Source: Variovorax sp. V93
GTDB lineage: Bacteria > Pseudomonadota > Gammaproteobacteria > Burkholderiales > Burkholderiaceae_C
DNA: 64,000 nt
Reading direction: 5' to 3'
Assembly: GCF_041154485.1 (NCBI RefSeq)
Contig: NZ_AP028670.1
Coordinates: 744,001-808,000, forward strand
In this document: in pieces, positions 1 through 8,139 of the stretch
Position numbering within the stretch: the stretch's first letter is position 1
How the letters are laid out: each line of letters opens with the position of its first letter
Position numbers and translations under genes: made by a program
Notes under the pieces: model-generated
Seen by the model: the letters and a program-made list of their open reading frames with translations, nothing else
What the model was told of the DNA's origin: nothing
Database searches by the model: none

Positions 1-93
1 TGGGAAGAACGGCGCGCAGCGCGCCGTGAATGGCGCCGCCGCGAATGGGAGCGCCGCGAGCACTACCGCCACTATCGCGAAGACCGGGACTGA
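1..93 (+). CDS. C-terminal end of an Arg/Trp-rich protein (partial)
   Basis: Reading frame 1 is open from the first base to a TGA at 91-93, giving about 30 residues very rich in Arg, Glu, Trp, His and Tyr (a repeated REW/RREW pattern, then HYRHYREDRD). Such tails occur on small exported hypothetical proteins of Burkholderiales. The start lies outside the window, so family and function cannot be assigned. The composition and the stop just before a clean intergenic gap support a real gene end. Confidence 0.45.
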   Translation, partial: WEERRAARREWRRREWERREHYRHYREDRD

Positions 94-153
94 TCGCAGC
101 CGCGCGAGCGGCTACAGTCGCCCTCGATGCCATTCAATTCCCGAGGAGCGGAT

Positions 154-567
154 ATGCAGATTCGCGCTGCTGCGGCTTCCGATGCCGATGCGGTCCATCG
201 CCTTCTTTCCGCCAGCGGATGGGCGCACCGGATCGCCGATGCCGCACACCTCGGCCGGCTGATCTCGGCATCGCAGCAGGCGGTGGTTGCGTTGTCGGCG
301 GACGGCGAGATCGTCGGCTTTGCGCGCGCCATCGGCGATGGCATCTCCAACGGCTACCTGTCGATGGTGGTGGTCGCCGAGCCGTTGCGCCGGCAGGGCA
401 TCGGGCAAGCGCTGGTCCGGCACATCCTGGGTTCGGAGAAGGGCATCACATGGGTGCTGCGGGCCGGCCGGCCGGGTGCCGCCGAGTTCTTTGCCAGGCT
501 GGGCTTCAGCCCCTCGTCGGCCGCGATGGAACGGCCGCGGGAGCAACAACTGCGGACGGCGCCTTGA
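154..567 (+). CDS. GNAT family N-acetyltransferase
   Basis: This 137-residue protein fits a single GNAT fold. The acetyl-CoA binding motif A is visible as the stretch VVAEPLRRQGIGQALV, with the R-x2-G-x-G pyrophosphate loop, followed by the typical end motif FFARLGF. Known members transfer an acetyl group from acetyl-CoA to an amine; the acceptor here is unknown. ATG 154 is chosen over the in-frame ATG at 127 because GAGGAG at 143-148 is a well-placed ribosome binding site. The kinase gene follows 17 bases downstream, so the two may be cotranscribed. Confidence 0.8.
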   Translation: MQIRAAAASDADAVHRLLSASGWAHRIADAAHLGRLISASQQAVVALSADGEIVGFARAIGDGISNGYLSMVVVAEPLRRQGIGQALVRHILGSEKGITWVLRAGRPGAAEFFARLGFSPSSAAMERPREQQLRTAP

Positions 568-584
568 GCCGAGGAATCACGCGC

Positions 585-1109
585 ATGGCGAAACCGATGC
601 TGATTGTTCTCGGCGGATTGCCCGGCACCGGCAAGACCACCATTGCGCGCGCACTCGCTGCCGGCTTCCCCTGCGCCTATCTGCGCATCGACACCATCGA
701 GCAAGCGCTCATCCGATCGAGGGCGCTCGATGAACCGGGCCCCGCCGGCTACGCTGTTGCCTGCGAGCTTGCCCGGTCCAATATCGCGCTTGGCATGTCG
801 GTGATCGCTGATTGCGTCAATCCGCTCCCGGTCACCCGCGAAGCATGGCGTGCGGTGGCAGCCGACACATCCTCGGGCTTGCTCGAGCTCGAGATCGTGT
901 GTTCCGACCCCGCCGAGCACCGCAGGCGCGTGGAGGGCCGGAAGGCCGACATTCCGGGCCACGTTCCGCCGACCTGGGAGGCGGTCGCGCGCCATGAATA
1001 CGCGGCCTGGACCACAAGTCGCCTCGTCATCGATTCGGCATTCGTCAGCGCGAGCGAGGCGGCCACCCTGATCCTGGAACGGTTGCGCAGCGAGGCCGCA
1101 GGCGAGTAA
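585..1109 (+). CDS. AAA-type P-loop kinase/ATPase
   Basis: A 174-residue protein starting MAKPML with a Walker A motif GLPGTGKTT at residues 9-17, followed by an LRIDTIEQAL segment typical of small nucleoside/aminoglycoside-type kinases (AAA_33). A second basic helix, HRRRVEGRKAD, looks like the LID region with arginines that contact phosphate. The family phosphorylates small molecules; the substrate is not predictable here. GAGGAA at 571-576 supports ATG 585 rather than the much longer upstream opening. It follows the GNAT gene on the same strand. Confidence 0.75.
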   Translation: MAKPMLIVLGGLPGTGKTTIARALAAGFPCAYLRIDTIEQALIRSRALDEPGPAGYAVACELARSNIALGMSVIADCVNPLPVTREAWRAVAADTSSGLLELEIVCSDPAEHRRRVEGRKADIPGHVPPTWEAVARHEYAAWTTSRLVIDSAFVSASEAATLILERLRSEAAGE

Positions 1110-1195
1110 GTAAACGGCCTACATCCGGCTGCGGACGAGGCTGATCAGCACGGGCTTCGCGAGGGATACGGTGCTTCTCGAAGGAGCACGCACCC

Positions 1196-2062
1196 ATGGC
1201 CCGCGAATCCACGCTTTCGATCGATGGCTTGACCCTTTCCTACCGCTGTGCCGGCGACCCGCGCTCGCCGTGGCTCGTGCTGCTGCACGGCTGGCCGCAA
1301 TCGAAGTCGATCTACGACCCGGTGCTGGACGAACTGGGAAGTGATGCCCACGCCATTGCCTTCGACCTGCCCGGCATCGGCGGATCGCTTGGCATGCCGC
1401 CAGCCGCATCGCCGTGCGAACTGCATGTGCTCGCCGGCCTCCTGCTCCGCGCGGCCGAATCGCTGGGTGCGCATTCGATCGTGTTCGCGGGCGTGGACAT
1501 CGGCGGCATGCTTGCCTTTGCAGCGGCCCGCGAGCATGGCGCACGCATTGCCGGCGCGGTGGTCATGAACACCGTCATCCCGGGCGTTGCGCCGTGGTCG
1601 AGGCTCATCGCCGAGCCGCGCATCTGGCACTTCGCGTTCCATGCGATACCGCAGCTGCCCGAACTGCTGGTGAGCGGACGCGAACGCGCCTATTTCGACT
1701 ACTTCTACGACCTGCTCGCGGGCGACAAGCATGCGCTGACGAACGAGATCCGGAACGACTGGACGCGCGCCTACCAGCGGCCCGAAGCGTTGAAGGCCGG
1801 CTTCGACTGGTACCGGGCACTCGAGAGCGCCGCGCAACGCAATGCGAGCCCCGTTCGCATCGACACGCCCATCCTGTACCTGCGCGGCGACGCCGGCGGC
1901 CGCGACATCGACGACTATGCCGACGGCCTGCGCAAGGCCGGCGCCGCGAATCTTCGATCGCAGCTCATCAGCGGCAGCGGCGAGTTCCTTCCCATCGAGG
2001 CGCCCGCCGCAACCTGCGAGGCACTGCGCGCATTTCGCGCGGAACTCGGGCATGCAGCCTGA
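1196..2062 (+). CDS. alpha/beta hydrolase, epoxide hydrolase/dehalogenase-like
   Basis: This 288-residue cytoplasmic protein has the oxyanion motif LLHGWPQS near residue 37 and a nucleophile elbow GVDIGG near residue 100, with Asp as nucleophile as in epoxide hydrolases and haloalkane dehalogenases. The helical cap lies around residues 120-220. Near the C-terminus, where relatives have G-H-F/Y-x-x-x-E-x-P carrying the catalytic His, this protein reads GSGEFLPIEAP, so the His is a Glu. Hydrolytic activity is therefore doubtful. GAAGGAG at 1180-1186 gives a strong ribosome site before ATG 1196. A VOC gene follows by 34 bases. Confidence 0.75.
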   Translation: MARESTLSIDGLTLSYRCAGDPRSPWLVLLHGWPQSKSIYDPVLDELGSDAHAIAFDLPGIGGSLGMPPAASPCELHVLAGLLLRAAESLGAHSIVFAGVDIGGMLAFAAAREHGARIAGAVVMNTVIPGVAPWSRLIAEPRIWHFAFHAIPQLPELLVSGRERAYFDYFYDLLAGDKHALTNEIRNDWTRAYQRPEALKAGFDWYRALESAAQRNASPVRIDTPILYLRGDAGGRDIDDYADGLRKAGAANLRSQLISGSGEFLPIEAPAATCEALRAFRAELGHAA

Positions 2063-2096
2063 TCCGGGCCACATCGCCTTTTCTTCGGAGACCTCC

Positions 2097-2528
2097 ATGC
2101 AACCAAGAATCACCGTCATCACCCTCGGCGTCGAGGACCTGGAGAGAGCCGTCGCCTTCTATCGCGACGGACTCGGTCTGCCGACCAAGGGCATCGTGGG
2201 CAGGGAGTTCGAGCATGGCGCCGTCGCCTTCTTCGAGCTGCAGGACGGGCTCAAGCTGGCCGTGTGGCCGCGCTCGAGCATCGCGGTCGATGCCGGCCTT
2301 CCGCTGCGCGCGGGCGGGTCCCTCGAATTCACGCTCGGGCACAACGTCATGTCGAAGGCCGAAGTGGACGCCGTAATGCAGCAAGCCGCGAGGGCCGGTG
2401 CCAAGGTGGTGAAAACCGCAGCGGACACCTTCTACGGCGGGTACGCCGGTTACTTCATGGACCCGGACGGGCACCTGTGGGAGGCGATCTACAACCCGCA
2501 ACTGCTGCCAGGGGCTGAAGCTGCATAG
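2097..2528 (+). CDS. VOC family protein (glyoxalase/bleomycin resistance fold)
   Basis: A 143-residue single-module vicinal-oxygen-chelate protein. The beta-alpha-beta repeats begin with VITLGVEDLERAVAFYRDGLGLP and the second half ends with YFMDPDGHLWEAIYNP, containing the typical DPDGH/E metal-site segment. The family covers glyoxalases, dioxygenases and drug-binding proteins; no specific substrate is supported. ATG 2097 is chosen because TCGGAG lies just upstream and the homology starts there; the in-frame opening before it is a shadow of the hydrolase gene. It converges with the GST gene, 23 bases apart. Confidence 0.8.
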   Translation: MQPRITVITLGVEDLERAVAFYRDGLGLPTKGIVGREFEHGAVAFFELQDGLKLAVWPRSSIAVDAGLPLRAGGSLEFTLGHNVMSKAEVDAVMQQAARAGAKVVKTAADTFYGGYAGYFMDPDGHLWEAIYNPQLLPGAEAA

Positions 2529-2551
2529 GCGCTTCGGGCCGGGGCCGCGCG

Positions 2552-3229
2552 TCAAGGCCTGTCGGGCCTGATGTCGGGCGCAGGGGTCGAAGAGACACCC
2601 TGCGCCTCGGCCGCTCGCGATTGCGCAGCCATGGCCGCCTTGAAGCCCGGTCGCGCCTGCAAGCGCTCCCAGTAGGCCGCCACCGCCGGTGTGAAGCGTT
2701 CGGCCAGGCCCAGATGCTCGGCCAGCAGCAATGCGTAGCCGACCGACACGTCCGCCGCAGTGAAGCGGCCCGCACAAAGATAGTCGCGCTCGGCGAGCAA
2801 CGGCTCCAGCGTTCGCAGGCGCGCGAGGAACCACTTGGCATAGTCGTCGGCCACCTGCGGCTGCTTCCGCTGCGCCGGCTCGAAGTGCGCATACCGCAAC
2901 ACGAGCGTCTGCGGAAAGGTCAAGGTCGCCTCGCCGAAATGGAGGTAGTTGAGGTACGGGCCGAAGTCAGCCTCGTCGCAACCTACATCCAGCTGGCCCG
3001 CCGAGAACCGCGCAGCCAGGTACTGGCAGATCGCGGCCGACTCGGTCATTCGCATGGCGCCGTCGGACAGCATCGGCACGGTGCCGAGCGGGTTCACCTC
3101 GAGATACGGCCGCGACAGCACGCGCGGCGGAAAGGGCAGCATCCTGAGGTCGTAGGAAAGCCCGATCTCTTCAAGCATCCAGAGAGGGCGGAACGAGCGT
3201 GCGCTGAGGCAGTGGTGCAGGGTGATCAT
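2552..3229 (-). CDS. glutathione S-transferase
   Basis: A 225-residue protein with the thioredoxin-like N-domain (residues 1-78) and an all-helical C-domain. Visible marks are SARSFRPLWMLEE (active-site helix, with Ser10 or Arg11 near the thiol), the cis-Pro strand NPLGTVPML, and the glutathione-binding turn TESAAI. The family conjugates glutathione to electrophiles or isomerises substrates. The C-terminus has an extra Pro/Ala-rich tail. It stands alone between convergent VOC genes. Confidence 0.85.
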   Translation of the reverse strand: MITLHHCLSARSFRPLWMLEEIGLSYDLRMLPFPPRVLSRPYLEVNPLGTVPMLSDGAMRMTESAAICQYLAARFSAGQLDVGCDEADFGPYLNYLHFGEATLTFPQTLVLRYAHFEPAQRKQPQVADDYAKWFLARLRTLEPLLAERDYLCAGRFTAADVSVGYALLLAEHLGLAERFTPAVAAYWERLQARPGFKAAMAAQSRAAEAQGVSSTPAPDIRPDRP

Positions 3230-3286
3230 GGTTCGGCGGCTTGTGGCCCGCCATGAAGCCGAGGCCGGGGTTGGGGTCCGAACGCG

Positions 3287-3766
3287 TCAACCGCGCCGGG
3301 CCGCTTCGATCGCGGCGATGTCGATCTTTGTCATTTCCATCATGGCTTCGAACGCGCGCTTGGCTGCCGCCGGGTCGGGATCGGTGATCGCGGCCGTCAG
3401 GGCGCGCGGCGTGATCTGCCACGACAGTCCCCACTTGTCCTTGCACCAGCCGCATGCGCTTGCCTGCCCGCCGTTGCCGATGACCGCGTTCCACAAGCGG
3501 TCCGTTTCGGCCTGGTCGTCGGTTGCGACCTGGAACGAGAAGGCCTCGCTGTGCTTGAACGCCGGTCCCCCGTTCAGGCCCAGGCAAGGGATGCCCATCA
3601 CCGTGAACTCGACCGTCAGCACATCGCCCTCCTTGCCCGAGGGATAGTCGCCGGGTGCGCGATGCACGGCGCCCACCGCGCTGTCGGGGAAGGTCTCGGC
3701 GTAGAACTTGGCGGCATCGAGGGCGGTGCCGTCGTACCAGAGGCAAATCGTGTTCTTGCTGATCAT
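3287..3766 (-). CDS. VOC family protein, PhnB/3-dmu-9_3-mt type
   Basis: A 159-residue protein with the PhnB-like start ISKNTICLWYDGTALDAAKFY, central GIPCLGLNGGPAFKHSEAFSF and the GWCKDKWGLSWQI block that marks this VOC subfamily. Despite the old domain name these are not methyltransferases; the catalytic role is mostly unknown. ATG at 3766-3764 is preceded on the minus strand by AGGAGACC, which decides the start against the 400-residue opening. The gene is divergent from an AraC regulator. Confidence 0.8.
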   Translation of the reverse strand: MISKNTICLWYDGTALDAAKFYAETFPDSAVGAVHRAPGDYPSGKEGDVLTVEFTVMGIPCLGLNGGPAFKHSEAFSFQVATDDQAETDRLWNAVIGNGGQASACGWCKDKWGLSWQITPRALTAAITDPDPAAAKRAFEAMMEMTKIDIAAIEAARRG

Positions 3767-3863
3767 CTTGGGTCTCCTGAATTGGACAGATACGAACGCC
3801 AGTTGCGATCCCCGGCAGGATAGCGCCTCCAGCCGCTGCACGGCGCGTCCCCGATAATTTGCG

Positions 3864-4358
3864 ATGGCCATCAACTCGATCAACCAGGATCCCGCGCTGC
3901 TGCGGCGGCTGCTGCGCGCCAAGGACCGGATGGACGCCGCATCGCACGAGGAGTGGCCGGTCGAACGGCTGGCGCAGGTGAGCGGCGTGTCGGAGGCCCA
4001 CTTCGCGCGTTCGTTCAAGCAGGCCTTCGGTACGCCGCCGCACCGGTACCTGCTCACGCGCCGCATCGAGCGCGCGATGGCGCTGCTGCGCGAGACCGAC
4101 CGGCCCATCACCGACATCGCCTTCGAGACGGGCTGGGCGAGCCTGGGCACCTTCGGGCGCACCTTCCGCGACATCACGGGCAGCAGCCCGAGCGCGATCC
4201 GCGCGCGCGGCAAGGCCACGCCGCACGAGCTCGGCCGGGTGCCCGTCTGCATCGTCAATGCCGCCCGCCGGCCCCATCTGACGACCGCAGTTTCGGAGAA
4301 GCGGCGCCTCGCGGCAGACGGTACAAACGAGCCCGAACAACCACAGGAGATCCCATGA
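3864..4358 (+). CDS. AraC family transcriptional regulator (short form)
   Basis: A 164-residue protein that is almost only the DNA-binding part: two helix-turn-helix units at residues 20-110, with the AraC signature RIERAMALLRETDRPITDIAFETGW and F-x2-FR-x3-G-x-SPSAIR. No N-terminal sensor domain is present; a 55-residue C-terminal tail could bind a ligand or partner. Its stop overlaps the start of the next VOC gene by four bases (ATGA), so both are translationally coupled, and it faces another VOC gene. It probably regulates these neighbours. Confidence 0.85.
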   Translation: MAINSINQDPALLRRLLRAKDRMDAASHEEWPVERLAQVSGVSEAHFARSFKQAFGTPPHRYLLTRRIERAMALLRETDRPITDIAFETGWASLGTFGRTFRDITGSSPSAIRARGKATPHELGRVPVCIVNAARRPHLTTAVSEKRRLAADGTNEPEQPQEIP

Positions 4359-4762
4359 ATCAGGGCATTGAAGTCGCCGGTCTGTACGTGCACGATCAGG
4401 ACGAGGCGCTGGCGTTCTATGTTGAGAAGCTCGGCTTCCGCGTCCACACCGACGTGGGAAACGGCGACTACCGCTGGCTCACGGTGCAGCACCCCGAGCA
4501 GCCGTCGTTCCAGCTCGGCCTGTTCAGGCCCGGGCCGCCGGTGCTCGACGCGGCCACGGCGCAGGCGGTGCGCGCCATCGTGGCCAAGGGCGCGATGCCG
4601 CCGCTGGTGCTGCGGGTGGACGACTGCCGCGCCGCCTATGAGCGGATGCGCGGCCTGGGCGTGGAGTTCACGCAGGAGCCGGTGGAGCGCTACGGCACCG
4701 TGGACGCGGGCTTTCGCGATCCGTCGGGGAATGGCTGGAAGATGATCCAGGCGCGCGGCTGA
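4355..4762 (+). CDS. VOC family protein coupled to AraC regulator
   Basis: A 135-residue VOC module: GLYVHDQDEALAFYVEKLGFRV at the N-terminus and FRDPSGNGWKMIQ at the end, typical of glyoxalase/bleomycin-resistance-like proteins. A Pro-rich loop GLFRPGPPVLD sits mid-protein. ATG 4355 overlaps the upstream AraC stop (ATGA) and is preceded by CAGGAGA, so the start is secure. Function beyond the fold is not known; the tight link suggests the AraC protein and this protein act on the same signal or compound. Confidence 0.8.
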   Translation: MNQGIEVAGLYVHDQDEALAFYVEKLGFRVHTDVGNGDYRWLTVQHPEQPSFQLGLFRPGPPVLDAATAQAVRAIVAKGAMPPLVLRVDDCRAAYERMRGLGVEFTQEPVERYGTVDAGFRDPSGNGWKMIQARG

Positions 4763-4780
4763 GCCGGCGCCGAGCTGGCC

Positions 4781-5473
4781 TCAGGCCGGCGCCATGCCGT
4801 GGCGGCGCTTGGCCTCGGCGCTGTCGGCCGAGCACATGAATTCGAGCAGCGCGCCCACCGCGGCCGGCTGCGCGCAGCCGACCACCGGCGCCGCGGAAAA
4901 GACCGTGGTGATCTGAACCTCCGGCGGCAAGGGACCGAGCAGGTCGATGCCTTCGACACCGATCAGCTCGCTCAGTTGCTGGAACCCCAGTGCGGCCTCG
5001 CCGCGTGCAAGCAGCGCGCCGACCGGCACGCCGGGCGGCGCCTGCGCCAGGCGGGCGCGGATCTCGCCGGCCATGCCCCACCGCTCGAACAGTGCCATCA
5101 AGGCGACGCCGCTTGGCCCGGTCGAATACGCAACGCCGGAGGCGGCCCGCACCGCGCTGCGCAGTGCGTCTTCGGTGGAGATATCGGGACGCGCCGCGCC
5201 CGCAGGCACTGCCACGGCCACGCCCGAACGGACCAGGTCGACCTTGCCGGCGGCGTCGAGCCTGCCCTGCGCGACGAGCGCGTCGATCGCCTCCGAGGCC
5301 AGCACCACCATGTCGAAGGGCTCGCCCGCGGCCACGCGCCGCGCAGCCTCGACCCCGCCGATCGCCAGGAATGAGACCGGCACGCCGCTGCGCCGCGAAT
5401 GGGCGGCCGCAAGCTCCTCCAGCAAGCCCTGGGTCGCCATCGAGCAGAGGCCACGGATCGCGGGCGCCGTCAT
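4781..5473 (-). CDS. ModA-like substrate-binding protein without signal peptide
   Basis: This 230-residue protein resembles periplasmic molybdate-type binding proteins (type 2 PBP fold): LLEELAAAHSRRSGVPVSF, a GEPFDMVVLAS segment, a SGVAVAVPAG strand and AALGFQQLSELI near the C-terminus. It starts MTAPAIRG with no hydrophobic leader, so it is predicted cytoplasmic and not a transport receptor. The start overlaps the stop of the dehydrogenase upstream (ATGA, 5473-5470), the last gene of a LigJ/LigK-type operon. A role as ligand sensor or small-molecule-binding enzyme is an inference. Confidence 0.7.
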   Translation of the reverse strand: MTAPAIRGLCSMATQGLLEELAAAHSRRSGVPVSFLAIGGVEAARRVAAGEPFDMVVLASEAIDALVAQGRLDAAGKVDLVRSGVAVAVPAGAARPDISTEDALRSAVRAASGVAYSTGPSGVALMALFERWGMAGEIRARLAQAPPGVPVGALLARGEAALGFQQLSELIGVEGIDLLGPLPPEVQITTVFSAAPVVGCAQPAAVGALLEFMCSADSAEAKRRHGMAPA

Positions 5474-6375
5474 TTCTCGCCGCCCTGCCCTGTGCCGATC
5501 AGGCGGTCGGCGTAGTCCTGCCACGGGCTGCTGGCGTCCAATCCGTCGAAGCGTCCGGTGCGCGCCTGCTGCGCGACCCAGTCCTGCTTGGCTGCAATGG
5601 CGGCCGCCATCAAGGGCTCGAAGCCGGTTTCGCGAACGGTCTGCGCCGCTTCGCGCATTTCTTCGGCACGCCGCTTGCCATGCTGCACGACGCGGCTGAA
5701 GAAGTAGGCGCCCTGCCGCTCCCAGTCGATTTGCGGAAAGGTTTCCGCGAGCGTGGGCAGCACATGCGCCTCGACGCCGTAGCGCCGTGCCGTGGTGTAG
5801 CTTTCGATGACCAGCGCCTCCAGGCCCTTGATCATGATGCTGCGGCTCATCTTGATGGCCGAGGCTACGCCGAGCCGCTCGCTCACGGCGCGTGCGTCCA
5901 TGCCCCATGCGCACAGCATGGCAGCCAGCGCCTCGGCCTGGGCGCCGCCCAGCAGCATCGGCACGCGGATGCCGTAGGGCGGCACCGAGGTCATCACGCC
6001 GGCTTCCACATAGCCGACGCCGGCGGCCTCGAGCACGGCGCCGGCCCGCTGCTTGGTGCCGGGCGAGGCCGAATTGAGATCGAGAAAGCGGCTGCCCGCG
6101 CGCGCATGGCGCGCGGCTTCCTCGGCCACCGCGAAGGTGCTGGACGCGGTGACGGCCGAGATCAGCAGATCGGCCGCGGCGCACAGCGCCTGCATGCCCG
6201 AGGCGACGCGCAGGCCGTCGGCTTCGGCGGCGGCCCGTGCCGCAGCGCCGCTGCCGGGGTCGGCGAATTTCAGGTCCCAGACCCAGACCGCCTTGACGCC
6301 CTCCTTGTGCAGCAGGCCGCGGCCGAAGATGCCGCCCACTTCGCCGCAGCCGACGATGCCCAGTGTGATGTCCAT
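5470..6375 (-). CDS. NAD(P)-dependent oxidoreductase, DUF1932 C-terminal domain
   Basis: A 301-residue protein of the 6-phosphogluconate dehydrogenase/3-hydroxyisobutyrate dehydrogenase superfamily. The N-terminal Rossmann motif is GIVGCGEVGGIFG, the middle has DLNSASPGTK, and the C-terminal helical domain matches DUF1932 (KMSRSIMIKGLEAL with the conserved Lys). Members reduce or oxidise hydroxy acids. Here it sits between a Bug receptor and a ModA-like protein in an aromatic-acid-type operon and may act on a pathway hydroxy acid; that is inference. It overlaps its downstream neighbour by four bases. Confidence 0.75.
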   Translation of the reverse strand: MDITLGIVGCGEVGGIFGRGLLHKEGVKAVWVWDLKFADPGSGAAARAAAEADGLRVASGMQALCAAADLLISAVTASSTFAVAEEAARHARAGSRFLDLNSASPGTKQRAGAVLEAAGVGYVEAGVMTSVPPYGIRVPMLLGGAQAEALAAMLCAWGMDARAVSERLGVASAIKMSRSIMIKGLEALVIESYTTARRYGVEAHVLPTLAETFPQIDWERQGAYFFSRVVQHGKRRAEEMREAAQTVRETGFEPLMAAAIAAKQDWVAQQARTGRFDGLDASSPWQDYADRLIGTGQGGEK

Positions 6376-6394
6376 GTGCGTGTCTCCTTGCTGT

Positions 6395-7420
6395 TCAATC
6401 GACGGTGATGCGGGCCGACTTGATCACGCGCTCCCAGCGCACGATCTCGCTCGCGATCAGCTGGCCGAAGGCCTGCGGCGTCGCGGGCGTGGCCTCGGCG
6501 CCCTCGGCCGCCAGGCGCGCCTTGACTTCCGCTGCGTCGAGCGAGCGGTTGATCTGCTGGTTGATCATCGCAATGATCGGCGCGGGCGTTGCGGCCGGTG
6601 CGACCACGCCGTACCACTGGTCGGCTTCGAAATCCTGGGTGCCGGGCGCGCCGCTCTCGGCCACCGTGGGCACCTCGGGCAGCAGCGCGATGCGGCGCGG
6701 GCTCGAGACCGCGAGCGCACGCAGCTTGCCGGCCTTGATGTGCGGCAGCAGCGCGGGCGTGCCGGTGAAGAGTGCCTGCAGCTGGCCCGCCAGCAGGTCG
6801 TTCACGGCCGGCGCGGTGCCGCGGTAGGGAATGTGCAGCAGCGGGGCGCCGGTCTGCAGCTTGAGGTATTCCATCGCGATGTGCGCCGCGCTGCCGTTGC
6901 CGCCGGAGCCGTAGGCCAGCTGGCCGGTCCTGGCCTTGGCCAGCGCGATCAGCTCGGCCAGCGTGCGCGCCGGCACCGACGCATGGACCACGAGCACGTT
7001 CGGCACCCGCGCGACCCACGCCACGGGCGCAAAGCTGCGCAGCGGGTGGTAGCCGAGCTTCGGGTAAAGCGAGGGGTTGATGGCCAGGGTGCCGATGTGC
7101 CCCATCAGCAGCGTGTAGCCGTCCGCGGGCGCTTTCGCGACCTTCTCCGCGCCGACGGAACCGCCCGCGCCCGGCACGTTGTCGACCACCACGGCCTGGT
7201 TCCACGCGCGGCCGAGCGCCTGCCCGATGCCGCGCGCCAGCACGTCCGTGGAGCCGCCGGGCGTGAACGGAACGACGAGGTGCGGCGGGTGGTCCGGATA
7301 GCCCTCGGCGGCCGCGCCGCTGCGGCTCGCGAGCCAGAGCGCGCCGCCTGCGGACCAGACGCAGGCTTGGCGGCGGGTGATGCCGGCGGTCGCGGCGCCG
7401 AGGATGCGAGCCATGTCCAT
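6395..7420 (-). CDS. Bug family (tripartite tricarboxylate-type) solute receptor
   Basis: A 341-residue exported binding protein. The leader carries TRRQACVWSAGG with a twin Arg, then a hydrophobic stretch ending near GAAAEGYP. The mature part shows the Bug signature VVPFTPGGSTDVLARGIG, VVVDNVPGAGGSVGAEKVAKAPADGYTLL and PYRGTAPAVNDLLAGQ. Bug receptors bind carboxylates such as aromatic acids or citrate; no TctA/TctB membrane genes are present here. It is in the LigJ/LigK operon and may bring the aromatic acid precursor to the cell. MARI at 7414 is an alternative start. Confidence 0.85.
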   Translation of the reverse strand: MDMARILGAATAGITRRQACVWSAGGALWLASRSGAAAEGYPDHPPHLVVPFTPGGSTDVLARGIGQALGRAWNQAVVVDNVPGAGGSVGAEKVAKAPADGYTLLMGHIGTLAINPSLYPKLGYHPLRSFAPVAWVARVPNVLVVHASVPARTLAELIALAKARTGQLAYGSGGNGSAAHIAMEYLKLQTGAPLLHIPYRGTAPAVNDLLAGQLQALFTGTPALLPHIKAGKLRALAVSSPRRIALLPEVPTVAESGAPGTQDFEADQWYGVVAPAATPAPIIAMINQQINRSLDAAEVKARLAAEGAEATPATPQAFGQLIASEIVRWERVIKSARITVD

Positions 7421-7427
7421 CCTGCCC

Positions 7428-8135
7428 TCAGTCGATGTAGCGCAGGCCGGCCTTGGCCAGCGGCTCGCGCATGGCGTACATGTCGAGCCCGAGCTCGCCG
7501 GCCGCGAAGCGCGCGCGCTTGGCCGTTTCGTTGGCCTCGCGCGCTTCGGCGGCGTCGGCCACCTGCTGTGCGCGCGCGGCCGGCACCACCACCACGCCGT
7601 CGATGTCGGCCACCACCACGTCGCCCGGATGCACCAGCGCGCCGGCGCACACCACGGGCACGTTGACCGAGCCGAGCGTGGCCTTGATCGTGCCCTTCGA
7701 ATGGATGGCGCGGCTGAACACGGGAAAGCCCATCGCGTTGAGGTCGCGCACGTCGCGCACGCCGCCGTCGATCACCAGGCCCTTGCACCCGCGCGCCTTG
7801 AAGGAGGTGGCGAGCAGGTCGCCGAAGAAGCCGTCGGTGCTGTCGCTGGTGCAGGCCGCCACCACCACGTCGCCAGGCTGGATCTGCTCGGCCGCCACGT
7901 GGAGCATCCAGTTGTCGCCGGGCTGCAGCAGCACCGTGACGGCCGGGCCGCAGAAGTGCGCATCGGGATGGATCGGACGGATGCGCGGCTGCATCAGCCC
8001 AAGCCGGCCGAGCGCCTCGTGCACGGTGGACACGCCGAAGCGCGAGAGCTTCTCGACCGCGGCGGCGTCCGCGCGCGCCACCTTGCGATGGACTACGCCG
8101 ATCTGCTGGAGAGTATTGGAGGAAGAAAAAGTCAT
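7428..8135 (-). CDS. 4-carboxy-4-hydroxy-2-oxoadipate aldolase-like (LigK/GalC/RraA fold)
   Basis: A 235-residue RraA-fold protein. The GCKGLVIDGGVRDVRDL stretch holds the D-G-x2-R-D signature whose Arg and Asp act in class II HMG/CHA aldolases; VHPGDVVVADIDGVVVVP is the second conserved block. Known relatives split 4-carboxy-4-hydroxy-2-oxoadipate into pyruvate and oxaloacetate at the end of gallate/protocatechuate meta cleavage and also decarboxylate oxaloacetate. It lies just downstream of the LigJ-type hydratase that makes this substrate, which strengthens the call. ATG 8135 is set by AAGGGGC upstream. Confidence 0.8.
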   Translation of the reverse strand: MTFSSSNTLQQIGVVHRKVARADAAAVEKLSRFGVSTVHEALGRLGLMQPRIRPIHPDAHFCGPAVTVLLQPGDNWMLHVAAEQIQPGDVVVAACTSDSTDGFFGDLLATSFKARGCKGLVIDGGVRDVRDLNAMGFPVFSRAIHSKGTIKATLGSVNVPVVCAGALVHPGDVVVADIDGVVVVPAARAQQVADAAEAREANETAKRARFAAGELGLDMYAMREPLAKAGLRYID

Positions 8136-8139
8136 GAGA

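Noticed and set aside
30..584. In-frame extension of the P-loop kinase to base 30
   Set aside because: It overlaps the GNAT gene entirely; ATG 585 has its own ribosome site and begins right before the Walker A strand.
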